A stretch of 64,000 bases of DNA. Source: Synaphobranchus kaupii. Lineage: Eukaryota > Chordata > Actinopteri > Anguilliformes > Synaphobranchidae. Shown piece by piece: positions 52,077 through 62,326 of this stretch (positions within the stretch are counted from its first letter, which is position 1; each line of letters starts with the position of its first letter). The stretch spans positions 50,772,157-50,836,156 of the forward strand of contig CM056381.1 of assembly GCA_029718625.1 (NCBI GenBank). Reading direction: 5' to 3'. Below the pieces are notes generated by a model. It was not told where the DNA came from, searched no databases, and was given only the letters and a program-made list of their open reading frames with translations. Position numbers and translations under genes: made by a program.

Positions 52077-54903
52077 AATACATGCTGTTGAGCAAGTAAT
52101 AGGAAAAAAACACCAGAACCCAGATCAGAAAGAAACCCCAGTAAGTCCCAAAATGAACTTTGATTTCGGCAGCTCTCCTGTGCCGCCAGAATGGAAAGAC
52201 CGGATAACCAAACAGTTGAATTCTATGCCTGAGGTGTTCGCTCAGCATGACCTTGATTTCGGCCACACTGAAAACGTGAAACACCACATCAAGCTCAGTG
52301 ATGAGACCCCGTTCAAGCATAGAGCGCGACCTATCCATCCGCAAGATGTAGATGCAGTCAGGAAACACCTCAGCGAACTACTAGAGTCTGGTATCATCCG
52401 GGAGTCGGAGTCCCCCTTTGCGTCTCCTATCGTCGTGGTCAGAAAAAAGGATAATTCAGTGCGCTTGTGCATTGATTTCAGAAAACTCAACTCCCAGACG
52501 ATTAAGGACGCCTACGCGTTACCTAACTTGGAAGAAGTCTTCTCTGTCTTGACCGGTTCAAAATGGTTCTCTGTGTTTGACTTGAAATCGGGGTACTATC
52601 AAATCGAGATGGAAGAGAGTGACAAACAGAAGACCGCCTTTGTGTGCCCACTTGGATTCTGGGAATTCAACAGAATGCCACAAGGCATCACGAATGCCCC
52701 CAGTACGTTCCAGAGAGTAATGGAACGATGCATGGGAGATCTCAACCGGAAAGATGTGTTAGTCTTCATCGACGACCTCATCATCTTCTCAGACACACTC
52801 GAAGAACATGAGTCCAGATTGCTGCAAGTCCTACAGCGACTGAAGGAGTATGGACTGAAGCTATCTCCAAAGAAGTGTAGTTTTTTCCAGACCTCAGTCA
52901 GATACCTGGGCCACATTGTGTCTCGGGATGGAGTCAAGACGGATCCTGAAAAGATCGAAGCCCTTAAGACCTGGCCAAGACCCACTGACCTCAGAGAGTT
53001 ACGGTCATTCCTCGGGTTTTCAGGATACTATAGGAGGTTCGTTCAGGATTACTCCAAAATCACTAAACCTCTCAATGACCTTACAGCAGGGTACCCTCCT
53101 CTGCAGAAGGGCAACCACAAAGAGAAAAAGAAGCGAAGCCAGTACTTCGATCCCAGAGAGTCATTCGGCGACAGGTGGACACCTTCCTGCCAGCAAGCAT
53201 TCAACACCATCATTGAGAAGCTCACCTCTGCTCCTGTCTTGGGATTTGCAAACCCCAAACTCCCATACGTACTGCACACAGATGCCAGTACCACCGGCCT
53301 GGGTGCAGCATTGTACCAGGAGCAGGACGGACAGATGAGAGTCATAGCTTTCGCGAGCAGAGGCTTGACAAAGAGTGAAGCCAAGTACCCCGCTCACAAG
53401 CTTGAATTTTTAGCTCTCAAGTGGGCTGTCACCTCAAAATTCAGTGACTACCTCTATGGGACGGAATTCACTGTCGTAACAGACAGTAATCCATTGACCT
53501 ACATTCTGACCTCTGCCAAACTGGATGCCATGAGCTACAGATGGCTGTCAGATCTGTCAACCTACTCTTTCAAGCTCCAGTACAGAGCAGGGAAACAAAA
53601 TCAGGATGCGGATGGACTTTCCAGACGTCACCATGGCGAGCTCATGGATGACCCGATGTCCCAGAAAGAAAGAGAGAGGATAAAGCAATTCACACTTCAC
53701 CATATGTCAGAAGGGGAAGGTCTTGATATCGTTCTACCGAGAGCAGTGCAAGCCATCTGTGAAAAGCATCATGTTCATCAAACCGGCAATGGACTCTCGC
53801 ACCCATCAGTCACCTTGGTGGAATCCCTAGCCCTCCATGTCGACGTTATACCCAGCAGTTTCCAACAGGAAGATGAGCACGGTCTCCCCGTAATCCCTCA
53901 TCTATCCGAAGAGGACTTAAGGGAGAGGCAAAGGGCGGATTCAGACCTTAAAGCAGTCATTGAGCACCTGGAGTCTGGAGAAAAACCGCCCCCTACCTTA
54001 AGGAAGGAACTTCCTGATGTAGCCTTATGGTTACGAGAATGGGATCGGTTGGAGTTGAGAAGGGGAGTATTGTACAGAAGCAGACAAGACCAGGGGAACA
54101 TGACCTATCAGTTGGCGCTACCTGCAGACTTGAGAACTACGGTGTTGAGAAGCTTACATGATGATATGGGCCACTTAGGAAGGGAGCGAACACTTGATCT
54201 CGCTAGATCCAGGGTTTACTGGCCAAAGATGTCCAAGGATGTAGAAGAGAAGATAAAGACGTGTGAACGCTGCGTGCGCAGGAAGACCCCTCCCGAGAAA
54301 GCAGCGCCCCTTGTAAACATCACAACCAGCAGACCGTTAGAGTTGGTCTGCATGGACTTCCTCTCCTTAGAACCGGACCGGAGCAATACTAAGGACATAT
54401 TGGTCATCACAGACCATTTCACTAAATACGCCGTTGCAATCCCCACCCGGAACCAGAAGGCACAGACGGTAGCCAGGTGCCTATGGGACAACTTCTTGGT
54501 TCATTATGGCTTCCCCGAAAAACTCCATAGCGATCAAGGGCCGGATTTTGAATCCCGCACGATCAAGGAATTGTGCAAAGTCGCTGGGATTCACAAGATC
54601 AGAACAACGCCATATCACCCCAGAGGGAACCCGGTTGAACGGTTTAACAGAACACTGCTCCAGATGCTCGGTACCCTAGAGAATAAGAACAAAGCTCGTT
54701 GGCGAGAGTTTGTAAAGCCACTTGTGCACGCGTACAACTGTACAAAGAATGACACCACGGGCTTTACGCCATACGAACTGATGTTCGGGAGACAGCCTCG
54801 GTTGCCAGTTGATCTAGCGTTTGGTCTGTCTGTCAACAGTGAGTCCAAGTCACATTCTCAATACGTGCACGACCTAAAAAAAACGCCTGGAAGAAAGCTA
54901 TAA
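52066..54903 (+). CDS. Gypsy RT, RNase H and integrase
   Basis: 945 codons. RT: RLCIDFRKLNSQT, YYQIEMEESDKQKTAF, MPQGITNAPSTFQ and the catalytic FIDD at about 52765-52776 (residue ~235). RNase H: HTDASTTGLGAALY, then LEFLALKWAV and VTDSNPL. Integrase: HH-CC zinc finger (HDDMGHLGRERT; CERCVRRK), then D (CMDFLSLEP), D (HSDQGPDFES) and E (GNPVERFNRTLL), all present. It copies element RNA and inserts the DNA. An extra A in the A-run at 54877-54884 ends this frame early (GRKL-stop); the GPY/F region continues in the next frame. Confidence 0.93.
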   Translation: MLAEIHAVEQVIGKKHQNPDQKETPVSPKMNFDFGSSPVPPEWKDRITKQLNSMPEVFAQHDLDFGHTENVKHHIKLSDETPFKHRARPIHPQDVDAVRKHLSELLESGIIRESESPFASPIVVVRKKDNSVRLCIDFRKLNSQTIKDAYALPNLEEVFSVLTGSKWFSVFDLKSGYYQIEMEESDKQKTAFVCPLGFWEFNRMPQGITNAPSTFQRVMERCMGDLNRKDVLVFIDDLIIFSDTLEEHESRLLQVLQRLKEYGLKLSPKKCSFFQTSVRYLGHIVSRDGVKTDPEKIEALKTWPRPTDLRELRSFLGFSGYYRRFVQDYSKITKPLNDLTAGYPPLQKGNHKEKKKRSQYFDPRESFGDRWTPSCQQAFNTIIEKLTSAPVLGFANPKLPYVLHTDASTTGLGAALYQEQDGQMRVIAFASRGLTKSEAKYPAHKLEFLALKWAVTSKFSDYLYGTEFTVVTDSNPLTYILTSAKLDAMSYRWLSDLSTYSFKLQYRAGKQNQDADGLSRRHHGELMDDPMSQKERERIKQFTLHHMSEGEGLDIVLPRAVQAICEKHHVHQTGNGLSHPSVTLVESLALHVDVIPSSFQQEDEHGLPVIPHLSEEDLRERQRADSDLKAVIEHLESGEKPPPTLRKELPDVALWLREWDRLELRRGVLYRSRQDQGNMTYQLALPADLRTTVLRSLHDDMGHLGRERTLDLARSRVYWPKMSKDVEEKIKTCERCVRRKTPPEKAAPLVNITTSRPLELVCMDFLSLEPDRSNTKDILVITDHFTKYAVAIPTRNQKAQTVARCLWDNFLVHYGFPEKLHSDQGPDFESRTIKELCKVAGIHKIRTTPYHPRGNPVERFNRTLLQMLGTLENKNKARWREFVKPLVHAYNCTKNDTTGFTPYELMFGRQPRLPVDLAFGLSVNSESKSHSQYVHDLKKTPGRKL

Positions 54904-55975
54904 GGTCGCCACCAAGAATGCTCTGAAGACCGCCGATCGGAACAAGACCAGATTCGACAAACGTGTTGTTGACTCCACCCTTGAAACAGGTGACCGTGTT
55001 CTTGTAAGAAACGTTCGGATACGAGGAAAACACAAATTAGCAGACAAGTGGGAGCAAGATGTGCATGTAGTAGTCCAACGCGCTGGAGACCTTCCCGTTT
55101 ATACAGTGCGGCCTGAAACCAAAGAGGGCCCACTACGTACCTTGCATAGAGACCTCTTGCTGCCATGTGGTTTTCTGCCCGTGACGAAGGAGCCAGAACC
55201 AGTCAAGCCCAAGGTAGTCAACAGACCACGAACAAGGCAAAACCCTGGTGGTGAAACTCCTGAAGAGGCTGAGTCAGACTCTGACTACGAGGACGATTTT
55301 CCCCACTACTGGTATACAGACCCTTCAGGTTGGAAGACGACGAGAGGGACTGCGGTGCGTGAGCATTCCATGCCCAGGGTGCCGCTGAATGTGACTGAAA
55401 CCCTTAAAGTGATCGATTTACCTGTTGATGCTCCAGCTACTCCTATAGCTGACAATGCTCCAGAGGAAGACAACTACTCTGAACCAGAACCTGCAAAGGA
55501 CAACTTACCTGAGCCAGAGAGGGAAAACTTACCTGCTCCTGAACCTATAAAGGAACCTGAAATAGAACTGGAGAGAGAGAATCCGTCAGAGACAGAATCT
55601 GCAAGAAAAGAGCTACCCTTACCTGTAGTGGAATCTGAAAAAGAAACCGCAGTCGAGACAACACCGGAACCGGAATGCTTACCTGAAGGTGAACTTGTGG
55701 AACCTGCTCCGAATATAAGGGATGAGACATTACCTGTCTGTTCAGATGTGTCAGAATGTGAAGATGAACCAACGGGAGTGAACGAGATGATTGCAGCCAA
55801 GGACACCGAAGATCGTGAAGCAGAACATGATCCACTCAGTGAAACCACTGACATCCCCCGCCGTTCCCTCAGAGTGTGTGCACCTCCAGAAAGACTTCAA
55901 TATGCACAGTTAGGAAACCCTCTCACACTAGTCATTCAGTCATTGCTACAAGGCCTTTACTACTACACTGAATAA
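54885..55975 (+). CDS. Integrase C-terminus and acidic extension (separate frame)
   Basis: Continues pol after the A-run: DRVLVRNVRIRGKHKLADKW and DLPVYTVRPETKEGPLRTLH are the integrase GPY/F module. Then about 230 residues rich in Glu and Pro (repeats like EPEPAKDNLPEPERENLP) ending RRSLRVCAPPERLQYAQLGN, a tail common in fish gypsy pols. No chromodomain is evident. This part can reach translation only by correcting the single-base break before it, so the present copy is probably defective. Confidence 0.82.
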
Positions 55976-56073
55976 GAGCAGTTCCACTAGTGACTATCCC
56001 TTACCTGAGCCCGACACATCTCATCCCGCAGTGACCAGTCAGCCACGTAGATGCACAGGGACGTGCACAGCTT

Positions 56074-56086
56074 TAAGAGGGGAGAG
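56074..56086 (+). other. Polypurine tract
   Basis: AAGAGGGGAGAG directly before the 3' LTR, the plus-strand primer site. Confidence 0.9.
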
Positions 56087-57696
56087 TGTAACCCAGGTCA
56101 CTAAAATCCATAATTAGGATATGATCAAGCAAAATGGGTTAGAGATTTGTATAATTAACCTTTAGAGATATTGTTGGACTAACAGTGTGTATAATGGTTA
56201 TAATTGAACTGGGTGATAACACAATGAAAGTGTGTGGGTTGAAACTTAGATCCCTTAAACAGTGAGATTCTGCTTTAAGCAATGAGAATTGAGGTGAATA
56301 TGAGATTGACACTTTAGTTGGCCATTTAGTGAGATAGCCACGCCTTACATGAGAATGATATCTAAGTTTTACTGCGTCACATTCAGAACGCGGCGGACTG
56401 TGAAAGTGAGAAGTTCACGTTCGGTTGCTAAAAGATAGCTGACACCTGCGTGATCGGTAGAACTGACAAAAGTACTCCAAAGTTCGTTAGAACACAGATT
56501 TTGCATCACAAATGTGATGAAGGAACCTTGCTACTTGACTACACGTCATATCGCTGATTGGAACTTCGTTTTAATTAAGAAACGTTGTCGACTGAATTGG
56601 AACATTGGAAACATTGCTAATTGCCGAATCTCAGAAACTCCGTTGTGAATGCCGCCGTTGACCGATAAGAATCCTTGGCCGGGTCTTTTTTTTGTTTTTG
56701 GATTTTGTTCTGCCTGGATGGTTCTTTAGTACCCCTTTTCCTGGTTGGGGTCGGACACACATCGTGATTACAGTAAGGTGAATTCAAGAAGATTTCTCGC
56801 TTCTTGGGAGGCGAGTGGCGAGCCATACCCCTGGACGGACACGTCGTGACAGCAGGTTGTGTTAACCAGAGCGGTAGGACAACCGCTTTCAAGTTGTTTC
56901 TTCACAGTAAGGAGACAAAAGGTTAGTCGTGTATATCCACGTTACTTTGAACGGACAGCTAATTATCTGCCTTCATTAAGGACCCAAATCACTTTGAACG
57001 GACAGCTAATTATCTGCCTTCATAGAGGATGGACAGAGTGGATTTTACTCAAGTAGCCTAACTGTTGAACTGAACTGCCTGAGAGAATTGTGATAAAAGA
57101 GTTCCAGACTGTAAAAATATATAAGGGGTATATTGGTACGTGTGTATGTACACACTGCTGTCCTGTGGGAGATCGCAGTGTCACACCTTGAAGTTGTTAA
57201 TTATTTTCTTATTTGATTTTAAGAGGTAAGACACACACGGTAATCCAGAGCTGCCCTTCAGAGTTTATAGGGTTGATTTGGTGTGAAATAACAATAGACA
57301 AGTAAAAACTGGTTAAAACTAAAACTAGAGCTTGAGCATAAACAAATAGTTTAAATGTCAATTGACATCCAAAACAACTTTAAATAGGAACCAACATAGA
57401 GTGAGACAATAAGGATAAAAGATAACAGGATCTGAAAGAAAAGAAATGAGTTATTCAGTGAATGTTCATTGTTGTTGTACTGCTATATGTTCAGTGATTC
57501 TTTGTATCTGAAAGAAGAGATACAGTGCCTTACGGTTCAATACAATTACTGTTTAACGTATCCAATGACTTTGTGTCTTCTTGGTCTCACTTGTCATGTA
57601 GCAAACCTTACTCTCCCATGTCGAATCTATATCTCCTGATTAACTGGTCCACACTTAAGATAGCCTACATACTACGTCAACCAGGCACCTGTTACA
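56087..57696 (+). repeat. 3' LTR of the gypsy element
   Basis: 1,610 bp, same length as the 5' LTR, without indels. Seven substitutions found by direct comparison (near 56125, 56181, 56554, 56636, 56941, 57288, 57550). Confidence 0.95.
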
Positions 57697-57700
57697 TTTG

Positions 57701-58937
57701 CAAATAACCAGTTTCATTACTAGTGGAAGAACTCCCTCTAACAAATCATGCATAATATCTGGGGGGAGACACTTAGTCACGTCAAAATAATCTAGTGCAT
57801 CAAACTTGCAAGTGCCATGCACACCGTACAAAGTGGCACACTTTTCCACATTTTCTTTGACACAATCCAGGTGATACTTATGGACTTCAGTTGTTCTAAG
57901 AACGAACATATCCTCTCGGAATTTCTGTTTCATTTCAGAATAAGTAGCCATGCAATATCAACAAATTCTTCCAGAGCTGAAAGACATTCTAAACCCTCCA
58001 AACATGTGCACAGAGAGGTTGTCACCTGATAAAGTTGCTAGGGCAGCATTAACTCTGTATTGTCCTCCACATACATTTATAACAAACCCTTCAGTAGAGA
58101 GCTTTTTGAGGTAATCTAGCATGGGTTGTAATATGATTTCAAGCCCACATGCTTTCAAATGTGGATAGCGAACCAACAGAGTTAAATTAATGTGGTTAAA
58201 TTTAGATTGATACCTTCCACTGATAATACCAATGGTGTAATAAAATGCACACATCTTGTATTTGCCACGTTTGGAACCTATCAGGTTAACAATTTCAAAT
58301 TCGTCCTCATAAAAATGAAGTCTTAGAGCATGTGGATGTTCTTTAAAATACAAGTGTTCTTTAAAATACAGTCCATCACAGTAGTCTGTCAAAAGCAAGT
58401 CATCTTTGACTTTATCAATGTTTGACACTATCTGATCCCACACATCTTCATGAGAGCAGTATTTCTTTAGTACATCAGTAATGGAAACATAGGAATAGCT
58501 GCCAATTTTGTTTCCTGAAGAGCCTCTCAATGTGTAATTAACAGGTTCAGTCAAGTCCAGCTTAGATTTGCAATGTTCTTTGATCATGTGTGGAGAACGA
58601 ATCACATTACAGGCTTTCCCAAATAAATCAGGTGCGCATAAAACTGAAGTTCTGGACAATCCAAGATGTCAAAACCATTTTTTTCAAGATGATATGAAAT
58701 GAACGAGTCATAGTTCTCTTTTAAAAAGCAAAACAAAAAATTCATATCAACTATATCTTGTTGAACTGACAGAGGAAGTGCATTTTTCTCCCTGCATTTA
58801 AGAACAAATCCAAAAAGGTTATCTCTTAAATTCTCAAGTAGTTCATCCATACTTGGTGCCATAGGTTGCTGATCAACTGAATCTGAATCAATGTTATGTT
58901 GCTCTACTGTGGGCTCTTCAGTAACCTCCTCATTATT
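57701..58937 (-). pseudogene. 5' half of a transposase-like gene of an uncharacterised family
   Basis: Minus strand. A likely exon start is at about 58937 (acceptor CCTTTAAG). Reads MAPSMDELLENLRDNLFGFV, LPLSVQQDIVD; after a frameshift near 58640, VNYTLRGSSGNKIGSYSYVS, EFEIVNLIGSKRGKYKMCAF, LATLSGDNLSVHMFGGF; then an in-frame TGA at 57960-57958 inside a CxxC (likely CGA to TGA), and FDVTKCLPPDIMHDLLEGVL just before the LTR. The DxMHDLLEG motif recalls the D-x-MH block of CACTA/Tnp2-like transposases and a protein family common in fish and cnidarians. Function as transposase is an inference. Broken by the gypsy insertion plus at least two older lesions. Confidence 0.68.
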
Positions 58938-59158
58938 CTTAAAGGGAGGAAAAATATAGTGCTATTTAGTGTTTTCTAAACATATGTCGTCTGAATGAAT
59001 GGTACTTTGAAAAGCTAGACTAGCAATTATCTAGACCACAAGTTATGCTAAAGTGGAGTTTGTGTGCATGAAGAAGTCCAACATGTTGTATAAGCTTCAC
59101 AAGGGTAAAAGTCCTACATGAGAATTTTGGACATTTGTGTAGTTGAGGCATGATGGGT

Positions 59159-60107
59159 TTAGTAGAGAAGGTTAATCATTCTAGTTACAGTCATTGGTAA
59201 GGGCTTGTCTCCTTCCTCCACAATATTTACAATGCGCCTCTGTAGAAAGGTCATTGTATTTTTCAGGTATGCAGGGTATGCCATGTTGAAGACATAATAC
59301 ATACAAAAGGCTACAATGAAGGCCTCATCTATTGCTGTGCAGGAGCACACCTCAACACCATCAACTTTCACCACACTTTGACTTCGTCTGGAGATGGCAA
59401 CTTTCCAGTCCGGGCCACTCAGCTGAATGGTTGGATATGGTGTTGCAGGCTCCCCCTACATACAACAACAACAAACAAAAAAAGATTAGTTATGCCCCTA
59501 TTTATTTGTCATTTCTGCTAACAAATGTATTACAGTAGAAGCAGTCTTAATATTTAAGGTCCCCATTAACAATATGAAAGATCAAGCAAAATGATCAATG
59601 AGCCCATGACATGATCTTGAGTATATGTAGAGTGTAGCCTTGTCACTGGGTTTTGTGTGACAGCAGTCATTTACCTCTCCAAGAGTAAAGAGGTGCTGAA
59701 TGTTCTCCTTGAAGATGGATGGTAAGACGATAAGCCCAGCCCTGAAGTCAATGCCTACATTATAAAGAAAGATATGGCTTTATAATGGTCCCTTTCCCAT
59801 TTTACTTCAAGCATTTTCATTCAAGAGCAAGGTCGAAATACCAATGTTATCGTGAAAATATAAAAAGGTGATTTTCAAAGCAAATATGTCTTAATACTGA
59901 GCGTGACAATTAGTACAATAGATTACAATCACTACCTGGCAGATCCTCAGCCAGGGCATCCTCTCTTGCCTCCATGTACAGTTTTGTCAATGGTGATTTC
60001 CCCTTAACTAGTCTCAACAAATTAGGAAGTACAATGGTGAAGCCCTCACTGAAGTGGTGGCATATGCTGGCTGTTGAAGGGTGGATGCCATCAACCTCAT
60101 CATACAA
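59159..60107 (-). CDS. Three 3' exons of an uncharacterised (SAMD3-like?) gene
   Basis: Minus-strand exons 60107-59936, 59754-59675 and 59455-59159, with GT-AG introns and continuous phase. They encode LYDEVDGIHPSTASICHHFS ... AEDLPG, then GIDFRAGLIVLPSIFKENIQ HLFTLGE (joined here only as motif names), then PDWKVAISRRSQ, FIVAFCMYYVFNMAYPAYLK, TMTFLQRRIVNI and MTVTRMINLLY-stop. The blocks FNxxYPxxxxNTxxFLQR recall predicted fish proteins labelled SAMD3-like. No stop or frameshift in 549 bp suggests it is or recently was functional. Upstream exons were not found; they may lie beyond 60.6 kb. It could instead belong to the same transposon as the neighbouring transposase-like gene on this strand. 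Confidence 0.6.
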
Positions 60108-60580
60108 CTGTAAGATAAGCACAGAAAAGAAAAACACAATATTGCAAATCAGTGTAAGGTTTCATTGTACCATTTCAGCATCACGTTACTGTAACAGAGG
60201 GTGAGGGAAAGTGAGAGAACTTCAGAAAATAGAACAGGGTTCGTACACATTTTGACCAATGGATTTCCATGACTTTTCCATGACTTCTCAATGACTTTAA
60301 ACCAAATTTTAATGATCGGACATTCTGTGATGTCACTGTGTATACATGAAAAGTGAGGACAAAATTTGGTATTGAAATTAACCATGATAATTCCAAAGCA
60401 CACGGTATACCTTGAATAACATGAATGACAGACAAAATAGAATTCTATAAATTCATTTTGGCTGATAGGCATTCCATAACTCATACATGACACATATCAG
60501 TAAGAGCTTTAGTAGGCCGCAGCGTCTAGCTAGAGCACACATTGCTTTCCCTTTGTAGTGCAAATTTTAACAAACATTTT
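60108..60580. other. No gene recognised
   Basis: AT-rich. Two short minus frames of 84 and 114 codons have no known domain. A phrase of the kind TTTCCATGACTTTTCCATGAC (60267 on) is a short direct repeat seen widely in fish DNA. Confidence 0.4.
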
Positions 60581-61555
60581 GGGCTCTATTTTAATAAAGC
60601 AAACGCAATGGTGAACACAAGAGTAAGCGCTTGGCGGTATCGCTCTGAGGGCGTGTCGGCAAGAAATTTGGTAATTTCATGACGGCAATCTTGGCGCATC
60701 TGATGGCGGTATTGCTAAAAGGCTGGGTTTAAATGTCCAAGGTGTGTCTCTATGGTAGCCAATCAAATTGTTGTTCTCATGCTTTAACAAAAGCCAGTTG
60801 GAACGCAATCGCTCCATGCAATTTCATAATGAGCAACCCAAACGCACTGGACCGTCAACGACAAGAGCGATTTTCCGCACAGGAATCAGACATACTTGCA
60901 ACAGAAGTACAGGCTAGGACTGTAGTAATTTATGGATCACAATCCACACCACCTCGTCTCCCAGAAGTTCGGAAGGCACGGGAGGAGGTGGCGAATGCAT
61001 TAATTAGCCTACATTAGGTGATGTAGGCATAATTATGATTCAAATGGTAGGCTTATGATTCAACTGTGTCAATGTGTAATTTATATATTTTAGGCTATTG
61101 GTCTACATGATCGCAAGTTTCTTGTAAGCTGTCCTGTTTTATTCTAGTAGTTTAAATTAAAATTAATTAATTAATAATAATTATAGGCTATTTGTTCATT
61201 AAATGGAAGTGTAATGTTGGCATCACCTATAGACACTACATAGAACTACATGACTAATAAGTTGCCAAATTGCCAGAGTCTATTGCGTTGCCGCTAAGAG
61301 GTGGTTCCAGCTGATCATAACGCAATGGGTTTTCGTTGGTTCAAACTGTCACTGAGCCGAAAGTATTTTAGAACACGCCCCAGACAGCGCCACCCATCCC
61401 ACTGCAGCGCAAGCGAAAGGATGTTATGTTGAGAATTTGTTGATCCTAGCGGTATTGCTGAGAAACGCCATAGCGCCAGTTTTAAGACGTTGATGCTGTC
61501 AACAAGCTTGCGTTTGACTATACCGTCCCCTTGCGCCGGTTTGAAAATAGAGCCC
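60581..61555 (+). mobile_element. Harbinger-like element, 975 bp
   Basis: Ends GGGCTCTATTTT and, inverted, GGGCTCTATTTTCAAACCGG. Subterminal GC-rich motifs (GCGGTATTGCTAAAA; GCGGTATTGCTGAGA) occur near both sides. The terminal sequence is the one I associate with fish PIF/Harbinger repeats. It lacks the DDE transposase and keeps only a Myb-like gene (separate entry). A 3-bp duplication could not be settled. Confidence 0.7.
60829..61017 (+). CDS. Myb/SANT-like DNA-binding protein remnant (Harbinger)
   Basis: From the internal ATG: MSNPNALDRQRQERFSAQES, DILATEVQARTVVIYGSQS, PPRLPEVRKAREEVANAL, stop. The FSxxExxxLxxEVxxR ... KxxxWxxV-type layout is a Myb-like DNA-binding domain used by PIF/Harbinger elements as partner of the transposase. 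At about 62 codons it has only the first domain, so it is truncated. A longer reading from 60733 has an unlikely N-terminus. Confidence 0.6.
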   Translation: MSNPNALDRQRQERFSAQESDILATEVQARTVVIYGSQSTPPRLPEVRKAREEVANALISLH

Positions 61556-62326
61556 CTTGTGTTAGAATTTTGGGATTTTCCTAGTTTTCATTTATAATTT
61601 CAGAGAAATGTGAATACTATAACTGGGAAGTCGACGACTCACCACTAGGGGGCCACCGTAGATAGTTAACTCATTTAATCCCAAATTTTTCCTTGCAATT
61701 TGAGTACATGCATTTTACTCCATAGACCTCCCTAACACACAAACTTTATGCCCTTTTTGATTTTATGTTGGTTAAGTTAGTGAAATATTAGGTTTTATAC
61801 TCGGTCACAATAGTGGGAAATAGCATAGTCAGAATTCATACAAATTCTTCAATTAGACCTATTTACACGTTTAAAATCTTAAAATAACAGTAACATATGC
61901 AACATATAAGAATGAGATATGGTTAGAATTTACTTCACAACTTTATTACAATTGTTCATGTTTGAATGTTTGAACTTACAATAATACAAACACTGCCGTT
62001 GGCAAACTCATCTGAGATAGGCTCATTCATTTATGACAGAAGCAGAAGCCAGGACATGGAAACCATAACACCATGTAGAATCCAACACTTTAAAATAACA
62101 TTAAGTAAAATTAAATATAATATCATCTCTGAACATTTTATAACAGTAAGACATTCATTTTGTATTATCAATAATGTTACATTTTAACAGTATAAAAGTG
62201 AACCAAAACGTACTCGGGCAGTGCATACTGTAGGGTACTATCAGTGACAACAATGTACTTATTCCACTGTCTCATAAAACAGTTTCAACAAATTTGAGTA
62301 AATAGTAGACCACCATCAGTTAGACT
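61556..62326. other. No gene recognised
   Basis: AT-rich spacer; may include the 3' non-coding end of the piggyBac-like element. I saw no terminal CCC-TTAA pair here. Confidence 0.45.

Larger units (their letters stand above)
47627..57696 (+). mobile_element. Ty3/gypsy LTR retrotransposon with PNMA-like gag, 10.07 kb
   Basis: Complete structure: 5' LTR, primer-binding region, gag, protease, RT-RNase H-integrase, C-terminal extension, polypurine tract, 3' LTR. TTTG flanks both ends (47623-47626 and 57697-57700). RT before integrase identifies Ty3/gypsy. LTRs differ at 7 of 1,610 sites, so insertion was recent in evolutionary terms. Two frame breaks (about 52045 and 54880) lie outside the gag/protease overlap and look like mutations. 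It interrupts a transposase-like gene on the other strand. Confidence 0.95.

Noticed and set aside
55474..55854. Ser-rich minus-strand protein
   Set aside because: Antisense shadow of the acidic Glu/Pro pol extension.
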